Source: Aptenodytes patagonicus (lineage: Eukaryota; Chordata; Aves; Sphenisciformes; Spheniscidae). From it: 64,000 bases of DNA. Each line of letters opens with the position of its first letter. The first letter of the stretch is position 1. Positions 34,300-45,765 of this stretch are shown here, piece by piece. Below the pieces are notes generated by a model, which did no database searches, had not been told where the DNA came from, and saw only the letters and a program-made list of their open reading frames with translations. The translations under genes were made by a program, and so were the position numbers. The DNA is taken from NCBI RefSeq assembly GCF_965638725.1, contig NC_134952.1, forward strand, positions 66,803,424 through 66,867,423, read 5' to 3'.

Positions 34300-37200
34300 A
34301 GGAGCAGAAAACAGAAATTCAGTGCTGGGTTTGTGGCTCAGAAAAAGACTAAGAAGTCCTGTGGTTTTGGGTCTTAAAAGCAGAGCCCTGTGTTTCTGAA
34401 GCTCAGAGAAAGACTAAGTAAGTAAGTAAGTCCTGCGTTTCTGGGACTCAGAAAAAAACCTAAGAAGTGCTGCATTTTTGGGACTTGGAAACAGAGCCTC
34501 GGGGGGGGGCTTTGGGAGGGCAGGGTGCATGGACCGCTACCAGAGGTGGGGGTCCGCTCGCATTGGTCCTCAAAGTTAGGGAGGCTGGCATGCACCAGGT
34601 CAAACTCAACATCTGAGACTGGGGGGAAAGATGCTTTTCTCCAACTCTTTATTCAAGGTTTGTACAATGACTGGCAGTTATTAAATAATTAGTCAATATT
34701 TAGACAACATACAATTATGACAGTTCATATTCAAGTTATGACAGTGATTGATTTACGACCTTGCCAAAAGCCCAGACTGCTGCGAGTAGCTGGAGCTTCA
34801 ATTAGCTTATAAGAAGAAGCAGCTTCTGGAAGCAGTAGGAGCATCTCTTCTCCCGAGTGTGTTGGAGCTGAAATAACTCAGGGCTTCAAATAACCTGAGG
34901 TGGAACATCAATTGCCTGTAAGGAGCATCTCATGTCCAGGAGCTGAAGCTGGAGCTGGCATTACCTGAAACTCAAGAGATGCCCAAGTGTCCATAACCCG
35001 AGCTGTAACAAGGGGAGGAGCATCCGTCAGCAGGAGCATCTCGTATCCCAACTGTGCAGTAGCCAGAACTGCGATTTGGAGCTGGAGCTGTAAGAAGCAG
35101 GAACTGGAGCTTCAAATACCTTGGACGCTTCAGCTTCTGACAGTTCATCGGCCAGAGCTGTGAAAACCAGGAGCATCTCTAATCCAGAGCATCCAGTAGC
35201 TGGAGTGTCTATCAGCTGGAGCTGTAACAAACCAGGGTGTCTGTCAGCCAGGAGGGCACAGGCAGGGTTGTCCCCTACAAAGACCTCTTCCCAGCAGGGA
35301 GCCTGGCCTCTTCCCTTGGGGATTAAATCCACACCATGTACTCCTCACTGTGTGGAGGGTCTCTCTCAGTCCGGTTGCTGAGGGCAGAAGTGAAGTGGGG
35401 GTCACCGAAGCTCTCTTGGGGCAGCCCTGCTGCGAGGGGGCACAGGCTGTGGGGTGTGAGTGAGGCGGCAGCACAAGGCAGCGGTGTCTCCTCTGTACCT
35501 GTAAAAAGGGAGGGAAACTGCTTGGTCAGAGCTCCTGGGTGCACAGCCCCAGAGACCCCACAGGAGATGCCTGTCCCCCTCCCCAGCCGAAGAGTCACAT
35601 TTCTCCCCAGAAGGGCAGGCGAGAAAGAGCATCTTGCTCAAACCCCTCTGCTAAGCGAGGTGCATTTCAGCACAGCGCAGAGGAGCACAGTGACTGAGAA
35701 TGGGCTGTTCCCAGCCTGGGACAGCTTCGCTGCCGACTGGGTCAGACCCCAGCAGCTTTTGCTCCACCTTCCCTGAACTCTCTTTGCATCTCCCAGCCCC
35801 CCAAACGCAGGGCACGAACCTCCTGGGAGGAGCTTTGGTCTGGGGGGCTGTGGCAGCGCTGTGGCAGCTCCCCACATGGTACCGACCACCCTCGGGCATT
35901 GTTTGCCCCACACCCGTGTTCATACAGTGCCAAGAGAGGCAGTAGGGGCAGCCCCACAGCCCAGCCAGCCCCCAGAGGGGATCGAGCGCTCACCCACCAC
36001 CCTCCTTCACTGTCGGTACCCAGGGCCCAACCCTGACCCTCTGCCCAGGGAGACCCCAGCCACTGTTGGGCTGGACCCCAACAGCTCTCGCTCCACCTCA
36101 AGTCCCTGGCCGCAGGGGAGAGGGACCCTCAGCCCAGCTGTGGGAACAGCCACAGAGGCAATCCAGTAATGGACTGGCCAAGAGGGACAGCTGCTGAGCT
36201 AGGAGCTCCAGGCATCCCTGATGAGCTCAGCAGGGAGCCGAGACCTCCTTGTGAGCCAGGACACACAAACCGCAACAGCCAGCACAGAAACCATGACAAC
36301 GAGCTGACCTTCCAACAACAGCTACTCTGGGAAGCAGTGCCCTACACCCAGTTATGTGTCTACACTAAAAAGGTATAAAAGTAACACGATACCTACCCAA
36401 GATGAGCTTCTCTGCAAGAGCTGCTCTGCAGACATCTCCCAGACAGAAAGACCCTTGCCAGGGATGCCCAGCTGACTCCTGACTCCATGACATGGATCAC
36501 CTGTGACAAGAGGCTTTTCTGTCACTGCCGCTCCTGGCAGCGGATTGGTGAGTTTCATGCCGGTAACACCTCAAATAATACATACAGGTGTGCCTATAGG
36601 TAAGTGACCATAAGTACGTACTTGCTTTATTAGTGGTCATTTGTAGTAATTTGTGGTAACTTGTAATAAATTCACAGAAACAAAGCCTCCATGTCCTTGT
36701 GTACTACAGCATCCTACAAGCCCGCTATTGTGACCTTCACACACCCGTGGGTCACGACATCCTCATAGGCTGTGGCAGTGACACCTGCACAGCCTGAGCA
36801 GCCCAGCATGGGGCTCCCACAGGGACAGGGACACACGCCCCAGGCTGGCATCACCCAACTTGGCCTGGCCCGGCTGTGCCAACACCATGGCCCCTGCACA
36901 GAGGACAGGGTCCCCAGCAGGGCCAGCCATGTGCCCAGAAACCACCCCCAGAGAAGGGGGAAACCTGCCCAGGGCAGCTCCACACAGCGCTCGGTACCAG
37001 CCAGCCCAGGGGGAGGCACCTGTGGACCCCCCCAGTTACACCCCATGCGGTGCCACAGACCTCCTGCCACCCCACACAGCCCCCACATGGCCCCCAGCCT
37101 GACCCAGGGACGGGCACCATAGATCCAGCAACACTCAGACCACTCCCCAGCTGGGCAAGCAGCAACAACCAACACCACAGCGGGGTTTTCCTGAGCAACA

Positions 37201-37567
37201 GCTGGACACAGCCCCAGTGCACCTGACCCCGCCATGCTCTGCCATGGGTGCAGCACCACTAACATGCCTCTGTGGTGTGTCCCCTGAGACCCCCATGCCC
37301 TTGCTTGCACTGGGCATCTCCCACCCTAGCCAGCAGTGAGAGACCCCCAGACCCCAGCTCTGCCCTGACAGCATGGTTGGGTACAGGGCTGTTTGGTCAC
37401 TGCTTCAGGCACTCACTAGGCATCGCCTGCAGCTCCTGTGTTCCCCGATGCTCCTTGGACAAGGTGGGCACTGGTGCCCCTCACCCAGGCTCGGGGCTGG
37501 CTGCTCCTGGCTCCTCGCTGCACTGCCACAGCATTGCCTGTGCATACAAGAGCCCCCTGAGGACATG
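34300..37567. repeat. Segmental duplication unit, copy 1
   Basis: About 3.2 kb collinear with 56480-59640, with substitutions throughout and many indels. The order of blocks is the same in both: a short minisatellite around AAAGACTAAG and TCCTG, the CTGGCATGCAC block, a T-rich GTACAATTATGACAG block, an array of CTGGAGCTGTAAC-type units, a GC-rich stretch with CACAGCCCCAGAGACCCCA, a hairpin block near 36.5 kb, and GGCTCGGGGCTGGCTGCTCC at the end. No conserved reading frame connects the two copies. I do not recognise the family. Confidence 0.85.
34860..35245. repeat. Diverged minisatellite of CTGGAGCTG units (copy 1)
   Basis: Loose repeats of about 25-50 bp built from AGCTGGAGCTGTAAC, CAGGAGCATCTC and GTGTCTGTCAGCCAG. 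The matching array in the second copy is at about 57120-57610. Confidence 0.6.
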
Positions 37568-39750
37568 AGGGCAAAGCTGTAGCAAGAACGACCCGGCTCA
37601 GCACCAGCAAGGTTTTCCTGGTGGAGAAACACCCAGCTCAAGCCCTGTCCCTGCCCCACAGCATTCCTGGCCATGGGACAGCAGTGTCTGAGAACAGCAG
37701 CATGAGTACAGCTGGCACAGATCACCACCAAGGGGTACCTCCTCCGGCTTTCAGCTAAAATACAAATTTTCATGTTTGCTTTAAAAGAAAAAGCAGAACC
37801 AGTAGATAACAAGCAAAGACCAAGGACTGGGGAAGAGCCACAGTCTTAGCCAAAAGACTGGATCAACTAAGGGAACAAAAACTCACTTAAGTAGGCTTGC
37901 CTTAAGTGTCACCCAAAAAGCCCCAGGGAGGAACACGGCAGCCTGGGAACAGGAGTAATGCTTGCCCCAGGGTGTGAGCAGCTCTGCCCTGCTCCACACC
38001 GGCTGTTGGAGTTTTACTGCCACATCTGCCTAGGTGAGACAAGAAAGGTGGGACGCTTGCTCTTTCTCTTGGACAGAGGGGTGGCCGTAGCTGAGGGCTC
38101 AGGCTGAATACAGGAGAAAACTATGGACAAATTAAGGCAATCAAGACTGACAGATACAAGTTAACGAGATCAGTTTCCCCCCAGAGAGGAGAAACCCTGT
38201 TTCCTCAGTGGGGACGGCCATGCACCCTGGTCTTTACTGCGATGGTGAGAATAATGAGTGGCTGTACCTGTTTTTGCTGGCTGTGCAGCTGTAGCTGTTA
38301 TCCCAGTAACTGAGCAGCCGCATCCGTGTCCTGGTGTGCTGGGAGCATGCTGTGTCACCCACTGCCGGTGTGGGCTCAAGGGAGGCCCCACATGGGAACC
38401 ACAACGATCCTGGTCCTAGTGGGCTGGCGGTGGCCCGAGGGATGGTGGGGAAGCATAATGCAGGACCCCTCGAGTTGGGCATTCATTCACCTGGTCACAC
38501 AGAGGAGGTTTAACATCACTACCAGAAATGCATCAGGACCAGAAAAACTTCCCTGTCCTGGCCATTGCTTGTGCTGCACGCAGCTGAGGGCATGGGGACT
38601 GCTGCCGGGGCAGGGCCAGCTCTGACAGGGGCTTCCTGCCACCGAGGTGCCTCACCTGGGGGTGCTGTGGGGCATGTCCATGTCCCCTCACGCTCCTCAG
38701 ACAAGGTGGGCACTGATGCCCCTCACCCAGGCTCAGGGTTGGCTGCACTGCTGCAGCATTGCCTGCACAGACAAGAGCCCCATGAGGACAGGGGGGCAAA
38801 GCTGCAGCAAGAAGGACCCAGCTCAGCGCCAGCAAGGTTTTCCCAGGGGACAAACCCTCAGCTCGAGGTCCATCACTGCCCCATATGCAGCCTCACTACT
38901 CCCCGCAGTGTCCCCGGCTGCCCACGGGGTTTGCGGGACAGAGACGCCTGCCAGAGGGGGACGGGGCAACCCGGGGCACAGCTCCCCAACACGGTGCTGC
39001 TCCTTGGGCTCCACAAACAGACCGGGGGAACCCTGCAAGAGCAGCCTCACACAAACCCATCCAGGACTGACCGATGGCTGTGGGACAGGAATGAGTGAGA
39101 GCAGCTGGCACAGACCACCGCCAAAGGGCACCTCCTGTAGTCAGTGCGTCCTTTGTTAAAAACTGACATAGGGAAGGCTGGGCCAGCCCAGTCCTGTGGA
39201 GTCTGAGAGAGGGATTACAGATAAGAAAACACCCTGGTCCCGCTGGGATACAGGTGACTTGGAAAGCTAAAGTTACCCCATGACACAGGGCTGTCACTGA
39301 TGCCTTAAAACAAAAAGCTTGTGCAAAAAAGAGGAGGAGGAGGAGAATAGTAAAAACCTATACATAAACATAAGAAATGTTGATCTGGGTTAAAATAAAA
39401 CTCCTGGGTTCATTTTAAAAGAAAAAATAGACCTGGTAGGTAACAAGCATGGACAGAGGATTAGGGAAGAGTTGTCCACAGTATCTTAGCTAAAAGATTG
39501 CATCAACTTAAGGAAACAACAACTCAGTTGTGACAAGCTGTTAATGTCACCTTAAAGGCCCCAGGATAGGGACCCTGTCCCAGCCATCACTCGTGCCACA
39601 CACAGCCATGGGGCACAGGGACTGTCGCTGAGGCAGGGCCGGCTCTGACAAGGGCTTCCTGCCACTGAGGTGCCTCACCTAGGGGTGCCGTGGGGCACAT
39701 CCATGTCCCTTGATGTCCCTGGGACATGCTGCTGCCCTGGTCGGTCCATT
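37440..39750. repeat. Tandem ~1-1.6 kb units, diverged
   Basis: Three kinds of block recur. GGCACTGGTGCCCCTCACCC...AGCAAGGTTTTCC at 37.47-37.63 kb recurs at 38.7-38.85 kb. The AAAAGAAAAAGCAGAACC-to-GGATCAACTAAGG block at 37.78-37.93 kb recurs at 39.41-39.56 kb. The GGCAGGGCC...GGCTTCCTGCCAC block at 38.57-38.72 kb recurs at 39.57-39.73 kb. A further copy of the first block ends the duplicated unit near 59.5-59.64 kb. Frames within are not preserved between units, so I call no gene. Confidence 0.7.
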
Positions 39751-40679
39751 CTGATGGTGCTAAGGCTGAGGGCCATGGTGCTCCCAGGGCAGGACAGCTG
39801 CAGCAGTGTCAAGTCCTGGCACACAGCACTGGGTACAGTGGCTGGTTTAACAGGTTGTCTCCTGCCCCAGTCCGCAAGGATCCCATGGGAGAAATGAGAT
39901 CCCTGTGGAAAAACAAGCTTGCCACGTCTCTTGAAACACCCGGAGCATTTCCCCAAGCCATGTGCCAGTGACCGCCCGTGCAGGGGCTGTCTGGCAGGGG
40001 CAGACTGCACTGGGACCGGCATGGGACAGCCACACGTGTCCTCGTCCCTCCACCCGCAGAGGCAGCAGCCCAGTGCCCTGGGCGGCCCTAGCCAGGGCTG
40101 TTCACCTTGTGCCAGTGCCAGCGGCATCTTGGCCAGCAGCCACATGCATGCCAGCACCACTCACCACCACCGCTTTCCAGGACAGTCTCACCACCAGGAA
40201 CCTGGACAGTGTTAGTGTCACCTCCATGCCCGCAGCGCTGGCCGGCCTCTCTGGTGGCCCCACAGCAGCAGGACAGTGCTAGAGGCTGCAGCAGCGGGGG
40301 CCCAGCACTCCCCTGCCCACACGAGTTCCCTCCCAGGGGACACCCAGGCCAGTCACCCCTTGGACATCTGCCCCAGCCTCCTACCCCCATCTCTTGTATT
40401 CTTTCAGCCCACACCCCCCACATATGTACCCCCAGCATGTGCACCCCTGGGCAGCATGCAGCTTCCTAGGTCTGGTGACATTCCCCGTACCCCACTGCCC
40501 CCAGGACATCACAGGGCAGAGGAGCAAGGAGAAAGATGTGAGGGCGAGGAGGGATAACAGCACCGCGACTGGGGCTCTATTGCTCCAGTTTCCCTGCCTG
40601 CGGGCAGGACAGGTCCGTGAACAGCTCCACCCGGCCGGAGAAAACAAACAGGACCGGAGCTACTGACGCTGACATGACA

Positions 40680-40980
40680 GGGCCAGAGCACGTCGGGCGG
40701 CGATTAAATGGCCGCAGCGAGGGGCGGGGCGGGAGGGGCGAGGGACGGGGATGGGCGGAGTGAGGGGCGGGGCGAAAGGGAGGGGATGGGGCGTACCGCG
40801 GCGGGGATGGGCGGGGAGGGAGGCGGGGCGGAGATATAGGGGCGGGGTGGGAGGCGGGACGGAGATATAGGGCGTGGCGTGGCGTGGCGTGGCGTGGCGT
40901 GGCGTGGCGTGGCGTGGCGTGGCGTGGCGTGGCGTGGCGTGGCGTGGCGTGGCGTGGCGTGGCGTGGCGTGGCTGGGTTT
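40680..40980. promoter_or_regulatory. CpG island with many GC boxes
   Basis: More than ten GGGGCGGGG or GGGCGG Sp1-type boxes lie between 40.72 and 40.86 kb, with a duplicated CGGAGATATAGGG segment. The island ends in the (GGCGT)20 array. The transcription direction and product are unknown. Confidence 0.6.
40871..40970. repeat. Perfect (GGCGT)20 simple repeat
   Basis: Twenty uninterrupted GGCGT units, exactly 100 bp, one CpG per unit. All frames through it are open because the period is five, giving repetitive Trp-Arg-Gly-Val-Ala or His-Ala-Thr-Pro-Arg strings. These are not evidence of a gene. Confidence 0.98.
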
Positions 40981-41466
40981 TCTGCCTTGCGGTACTGCAG
41001 GGGGCTGGGCTTTGGCCATCCCGGAGAGCACGGTGGCCGTGCGGCTGGCCGTGCTCTGCAGCCAGGACAGCCACAACAATGACAGGCACAGCCCAGACGC
41101 AGGGAGGGGCAGGATGCAGGCGTCAGAGGCAGGGCTGGAAAGAGAGAGCACTTTTTTTCCGTGTTTTTTTGGCAGAGGGGCAGAGAAGAGGGGCTTCTTC
41201 ATAACTTGGGTTTCTAAAAAAAGCAAGGAGACCACTGCAAAACAGCGATAACTTCCTGGTTGTGCATAATACAGGGATGATACTTTTGCATGTAAAGGAT
41301 CTAAAACGCTTTGTTTAGACTTTGGGGCCAGGATGCCACACATGCAAGGGCCACTGGATTTGCTCAAGAAACCAGGCTGGGCTGCACCTGTGTGGTGTTA
41401 ATGGCCCCTCAATGTGCTGCCAAAGGGGGCTCCTGCCCCATACCCAGGGAAGGCAGCTGGAATCCT

Positions 41467-41474
41467 TATAAATA
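41467..41474 (+). promoter_or_regulatory. TATA-like element TATAAATA
   Basis: TATAAATA in GC-rich surroundings. Plus-strand AATAAA motifs at 42685-42690 and 43470-43475 could end a transcript from here. A GTACGG donor candidate follows at 41600. No recognisable protein is encoded. Confidence 0.25.
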
Positions 41475-42189
41475 GCTTCCCAGGAGCCAGATGAAGGTTT
41501 TGGTTGTGCTGCAGTGTGGTGTGAGGGAGCTCAGAGGTGCTGGAAGGGTCCTCAGTGTGTTCAGGACTAGTGCTGCAGAGAGACACGGGCAGATGCAGGT
41601 ACGGGGTGGGAGATGGGGTCTTGGAAGGTTCAGAAATAGTAAGAGTCCTAGAGTGATTTTTGGGGTTGTGGGCTTCACAGGCAAGCTTTTTCCTTAAATA
41701 ATTGCCTAGATAGGGTGGGATGTCGCTTTAAATTTTTGTAGCTCTGAGGTAATGAGTACAAAGCTGTGGGAGGGTGGTGAGGCTGGGAGATCCTGGAAGT
41801 GCTGCTGGGCTGGCAGGAGCTGTGCCCAAAGGGGAAAGTGGGGTAGCTCTTGGGGGGGGGAGGGGGAGGTGGCATGGGGCTCCAGGCGGGGCTGAGCCTG
41901 GGTGCTGGGGTGCCTGTGGTAGGAAAATGGAGGGCCTGGTGCCTGAGGAACATGGGTGCTTCCAACAGGCAGTAGGGGCGGAGTGATGGAGATGGACTTT
42001 GGTAGCTCCTTGCAAAGTTCCCTCTCTCCTTGCTAGCTTGGGAGGCCTTGGGGGGCCATAGTGCAGGCTGGGAGATGGCTGCAGGGGGGCTGCTCTGTCC
42101 TGTAACCCCAAACCAGCGTGTCAAGGCTTCTCCTTGTCCTGCAAGCCCGGAGGTGGCTGCTTTGGGGTTGTATGGCAAACCCGTGGCCA

Positions 42190-42299
42190 GCTCTCTGCAT
42201 TGACTGGGTAGTGTAAATGGTATTGGGGGACCCAGAGTTCACTGGGAAGCAGGTGTCCTCCTCCACAGCTGCAGGTGTGGGCACATAGTCATAGGCTCC
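42190..42299 (-). other. Possible orphan exon with immune-receptor-like tyrosine motifs
   Basis: After a candidate acceptor (TTTTGTGAGCAG, ending at 42300) the minus strand reads through GAYDYVPTP, an acidic stretch with two prolines, and SPNTIYTTQ. The spacing of Tyr residues resembles ITIM and ITSM motifs in SLAM- or SIGLEC-like cytoplasmic tails. No Ig or membrane exon is recognised upstream, so this may be a relic or chance. Confidence 0.2.
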
Positions 42300-43989
42300 C
42301 TGCTCACAAAATAATACCACTCAAAGCCTAGAAAATGAACTGGAGTGAGATGGCTGCTCAGCCAGACCTGGCGTGGTGTGGCACTGCTGGTACCTGCATA
42401 TCAACCGCTATCAAGGTGTGCCCTGCCTCCAGACTGTTGCCTTCAGTGAAGTTTCTGGTGCTTTGTTAGAGCAGAGCTGTAGGGGGTTATGGTTTAGCAT
42501 TGGTTAGTGCTGGAGCCACACACCACTGGATCATCTGGCAATCAAGATGTTACCCAGACCAAAGCGCAGCTGGGTTTTAGTCCTGTTTGCTGGCATGTGC
42601 ACAGGTATGTGTGTACACTGGCTGTATCACCTGCAGGAGCACAGCCTGGCATAAACTTGCTGGGATACAGCTTACTCCTTCAAAAATAAATGCTTGCACA
42701 CATCTGGGTCAGCAGAATGAATTTATATGGGCTCAGTGTTTTAGGGTGGTGTGGTACCTCCAACCTGGCAGCAGACCCCCTCCCAGGGCCTGGATGTGAT
42801 CTTCCAGTCTCACCAAGGGTCAGCCCTTTTGCTCTTAAAAGAGGAGTGCTGAGGCTCTCCAGGGAAGGTACTTCCTGATGGAGCTGTGAGGTCCTGCTGA
42901 GCCTCACCAGGGGCTGTGCTTCAGGCTCCTGGGTATTGGCAGCCCAAGCCTGGGCTCTCCTGGAGTGGGGGTCTCTGGGTTGCTTCCCCACCTTGCCCAT
43001 CAGGCCTAGATCCCACCCTGCTCTGCCCTCAGGCTGCTGCTGTCTGTTGGGTCTTCAAAGCCTCTCTGCAACTGGGCTTCCCACCTGCTGTGTGAGATGG
43101 GGATGATGGGGACACACACATGTATACTCAAATGCCACCCTGGTGTTGAAATTCTGCTCTGACTGGAGACTTGGAGGAAGTTTTCCCTCCTGTGGCCACC
43201 TGAGTGAGCCGAAGGGCATGGCCAGCAGCCAGCCCTGGGGAGTTAAAGGCTCCTGCATGTGTTTTGGAGGCAGAGATGGCTTAGCCCTGGTGCCTGTACT
43301 GGCCTGGGGCTGCTGCTCCTGCAGCTTTCCCCACCCATGGCAGCCCAGGGCAAGGGGAGCCAGTAGGACCCCTGGGGGATGTAATCTGACCCAGATTAAG
43401 GGAAAATGTGCATTTTCCTGCTGCTGATGGCAGCCCCTGTACAGCTGGAAAGGTCTGCTAGATCTGTGAAATAAATGCTTAAAAATGTGTGGGGAAGAGC
43501 CTTATTTCCTTCACTTCCATAGCTCTTCCCAGATGCTCATTCCTGTGCAGGACAGGGCGCTGCCGCAGAGTGCGGGTAGAGGAGCGATGCTGCTGGAGTG
43601 CTTGGCCTGTGAACTGGCAAGGTGAATGTGGAAAAGATTAAATGGGGTGTTTTTATGTAAAAAATCATCTTAAGTGGGTGCATGTGTTTGAAACCCTGAG
43701 GAAATCACATCAGAGCACAAAATACTTGTGCTGATTTAAAAAAAAAAAATAAATAATTAAAGGAAGTGAGAGGGCCTCTGGCATTAAGCTGAGCTCGGGG
43801 GAAGTGCAGGCTGCCTAGTGTGGCAAAGGTGCCCGGCACCGTTGGGTGCTGAGGCCATGCAGGCAGCGGGGCGATGGGATGGGCAGGGGCTGTGCTGGCA
43901 TGGAGGGGTAGGAGCTGGCAGGCAGCGGGCAGGGCAGGCATCAGGCGAGAAGCTGTGGTATGTGCCTGGCAGCTGTGGGTAGGAGAGCC

Positions 43990-44485
43990 CTGGGGGGCTT
44001 TGGGGGTGCCTCATGTGTCACTGGGGGGGTTTCTGTGTGCTTTGTGCTTTACCAAGGGATTTTGGGTGTCCTGGGTGTCACTGAGGAGGTTGTTGGGTAT
44101 GCCACTTGTCACTGAGGGGGATTGTGGGTACCCTGTGTGTCCTTTGGGGGAGCTATGGATGCCCTGCGTGTCACTGAGGGTGGTGCTGAGGGTCCCTCAC
44201 GTGTCACTAGGGCGGTTTGAGGGTGCCCCATGTGTCACAAGGGGGTCCAAGAATGCCACATATATCACTGAGGGTGTCTGTGGGTGCCCCACATCTGAGG
44301 GGGGCTGAGGGTGCCCTGCATGTCACTTAGCAGGGCTGTGGCTGCCCCACGTGTTGCTGAGGGGATTTGGGTGTCCTGAACATCACTAAGGAGAGTCTTG
44401 TGTCCCCTGAGCATCTCCGGGGGGGCTGTGCGTGCCCCACGTGTCTCTGAGGGGGGCTGCGGGTGCCCCCTGTGCCACGGCGGGG
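43990..44485. repeat. Minisatellite of TGTCACTGAGGGG units
   Basis: About eleven units of roughly 40-45 bp, each with a form of CGTGTCACTGAGGGGGGCTGTGGGTGCCC. Units diverge in length and sequence. The array runs directly into the CpG island at 44.48 kb. Confidence 0.85.
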
Positions 44486-44720
44486 GCCGGGGCTGCCCCG
44501 CTCTCCCCGGCAGCACGGCGGCGGCAGCTCCCAGCCGGGGCCGCCCGCTCGCGCGTCCCTCGGGAGCGCGCGGCGTTTCCCGCCGCTTCGGGCTCGCGAG
44601 CCGTTGGTGGGCGGCAGGTTTAAAGCCGCGCTCGCGCCCGCAGAGCTGCAGCCGCGCTAAGGCGCGGGGAGTGAGCGCCTGCGGCCGGGGTGCGCTCCGC
44701 GGGGCTTCATAATAAACCGG
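44485..44720. promoter_or_regulatory. CpG island between two minisatellites
   Basis: CpG-dense block with CGCGCGGCG, GAGCCGCGCTCGCGCCCGC-like runs and GCGCTAAGGCGCGG. A GGTTTAAAGCC motif at about 44618 might act as a weak TATA. No gene product is identified. Confidence 0.5.
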
Positions 44721-44819
44721 GCAGTCGCCCCGGGGCAGAGTCTGGGCTATTACAGAGGGCACAGAGGGGGCGTACTGGGCAGGGAGTAGGCAGTTCCCTC
44801 GGAGCACAACACAGTGCTT

Positions 44820-45765
44820 CAGGGGAGAATTTTGGGGAAAAACCGAGGTAATTTAGAGGGGACACGGGACAGTTCTGCGAAAAGCTGAGATAACTTAGAG
44901 GGGACACGGGACAGTTCTGCGAAAAGCTGAGATAACTTAGAGGGGACAGAGGAGAGAGACATTTGGGGGGGAAAAGCTGAAGTAACTTAGAGGGGACAGG
45001 TGGCTCTCTGGGAAAATCTGAGGTAACTGAGAGGAGACATTTTTGGGGTAAAAGCTGGGGTAACTTAGAGGGGACACAGGTGACTTTTTTGGGGAAATGT
45101 TGAAGTAACATAGAGGGAACAGAGGAGACTTTTTTTGGGGAAAAGATGAGGTAACTTAAAGGGACAGAGGGGATTTTTTTGGGGGGGAAGCTGAAGTAAC
45201 AGAGGGGATAGAGGTGACTTTTTTGGGGGAAAGTTAAAGTAACAGGATAGAGGGGACTTCTGGGGGTGAAAAGCTGAGGTAACTCAGGAAATTTTGGGGG
45301 AAAAAGCTGGAGTAACTTAGACAAGACAAAATGAGCATTTTTGGGAGGAAAAGCTGGGGTAACTTAGAAGGGACAGAGGTGACATTTTTTGGGAAATCCT
45401 AAGGTAATTCAGAGGGGACAGTTTTTGGAGAAAGGATGAGGTAATTTAGAGGGGACAGAGGGGACAATTTTTTGGGGAAAAGCTGGGGTTAATCAGAGGG
45501 GGCAGAGGTGTCATTTTTGGCAGGAAAAGTTGAAATAACCTGAGGAGAGAGAGCGGACCTTTTTTGGGGGGGAAAAACTGAGGTAACTTAGAGGGTACAG
45601 AGGGGACATTTTTGGGGTGAAAAGCTGGGGTAACTCAGAGGGGACAGGGGACTTTTTTTGGGGGAAAAGCTGAAGTAACTTGGAGGGAATAGAGGGGATG
45701 TTATTTTGGGAAAAGCTGTGGTAACTTAGCGGATACAGAAGTGATGTTTTTTGGGTGAAAACAGG
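44820..45765. repeat. Minisatellite of GAAAAGCTGAGGTAACTTAGAGGGGACA units, left part
   Basis: About twenty units of 42-50 bp with the shared core AAAAGCTGAGGTAACTTAG, then AGGGGACA and a T/G run. Two adjacent 42-bp units near 44.85-44.96 kb are identical. The minus strand stays open for up to 205 codons because many units are multiples of three, giving a peptide rich in Pro, Leu and Ser. The same array continues at 47058-47475. Confidence 0.9.

Noticed and set aside
38533-38853. Signal-peptide-like start LALSWVLLAAALPPCP on the minus strand
   Set aside because: The tandem copies at 37.6 and 59.6 kb do not preserve the frame after it, and no conserved cysteine pattern or second exon follows.
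40577-41367. Frames with His-Ala-Thr-Pro-Arg or Trp-Arg-Gly-Val-Ala repeats on both strands
   Set aside because: Every frame of a stop-free pentamer array is open; there is no gene context.
41491-41697. Plus-strand frame MKVLVVLQ after the TATA-like element as a secreted protein
   Set aside because: The expected transcription start falls at or after this ATG, and the hydrophobic stretch is too short for a signal peptide.
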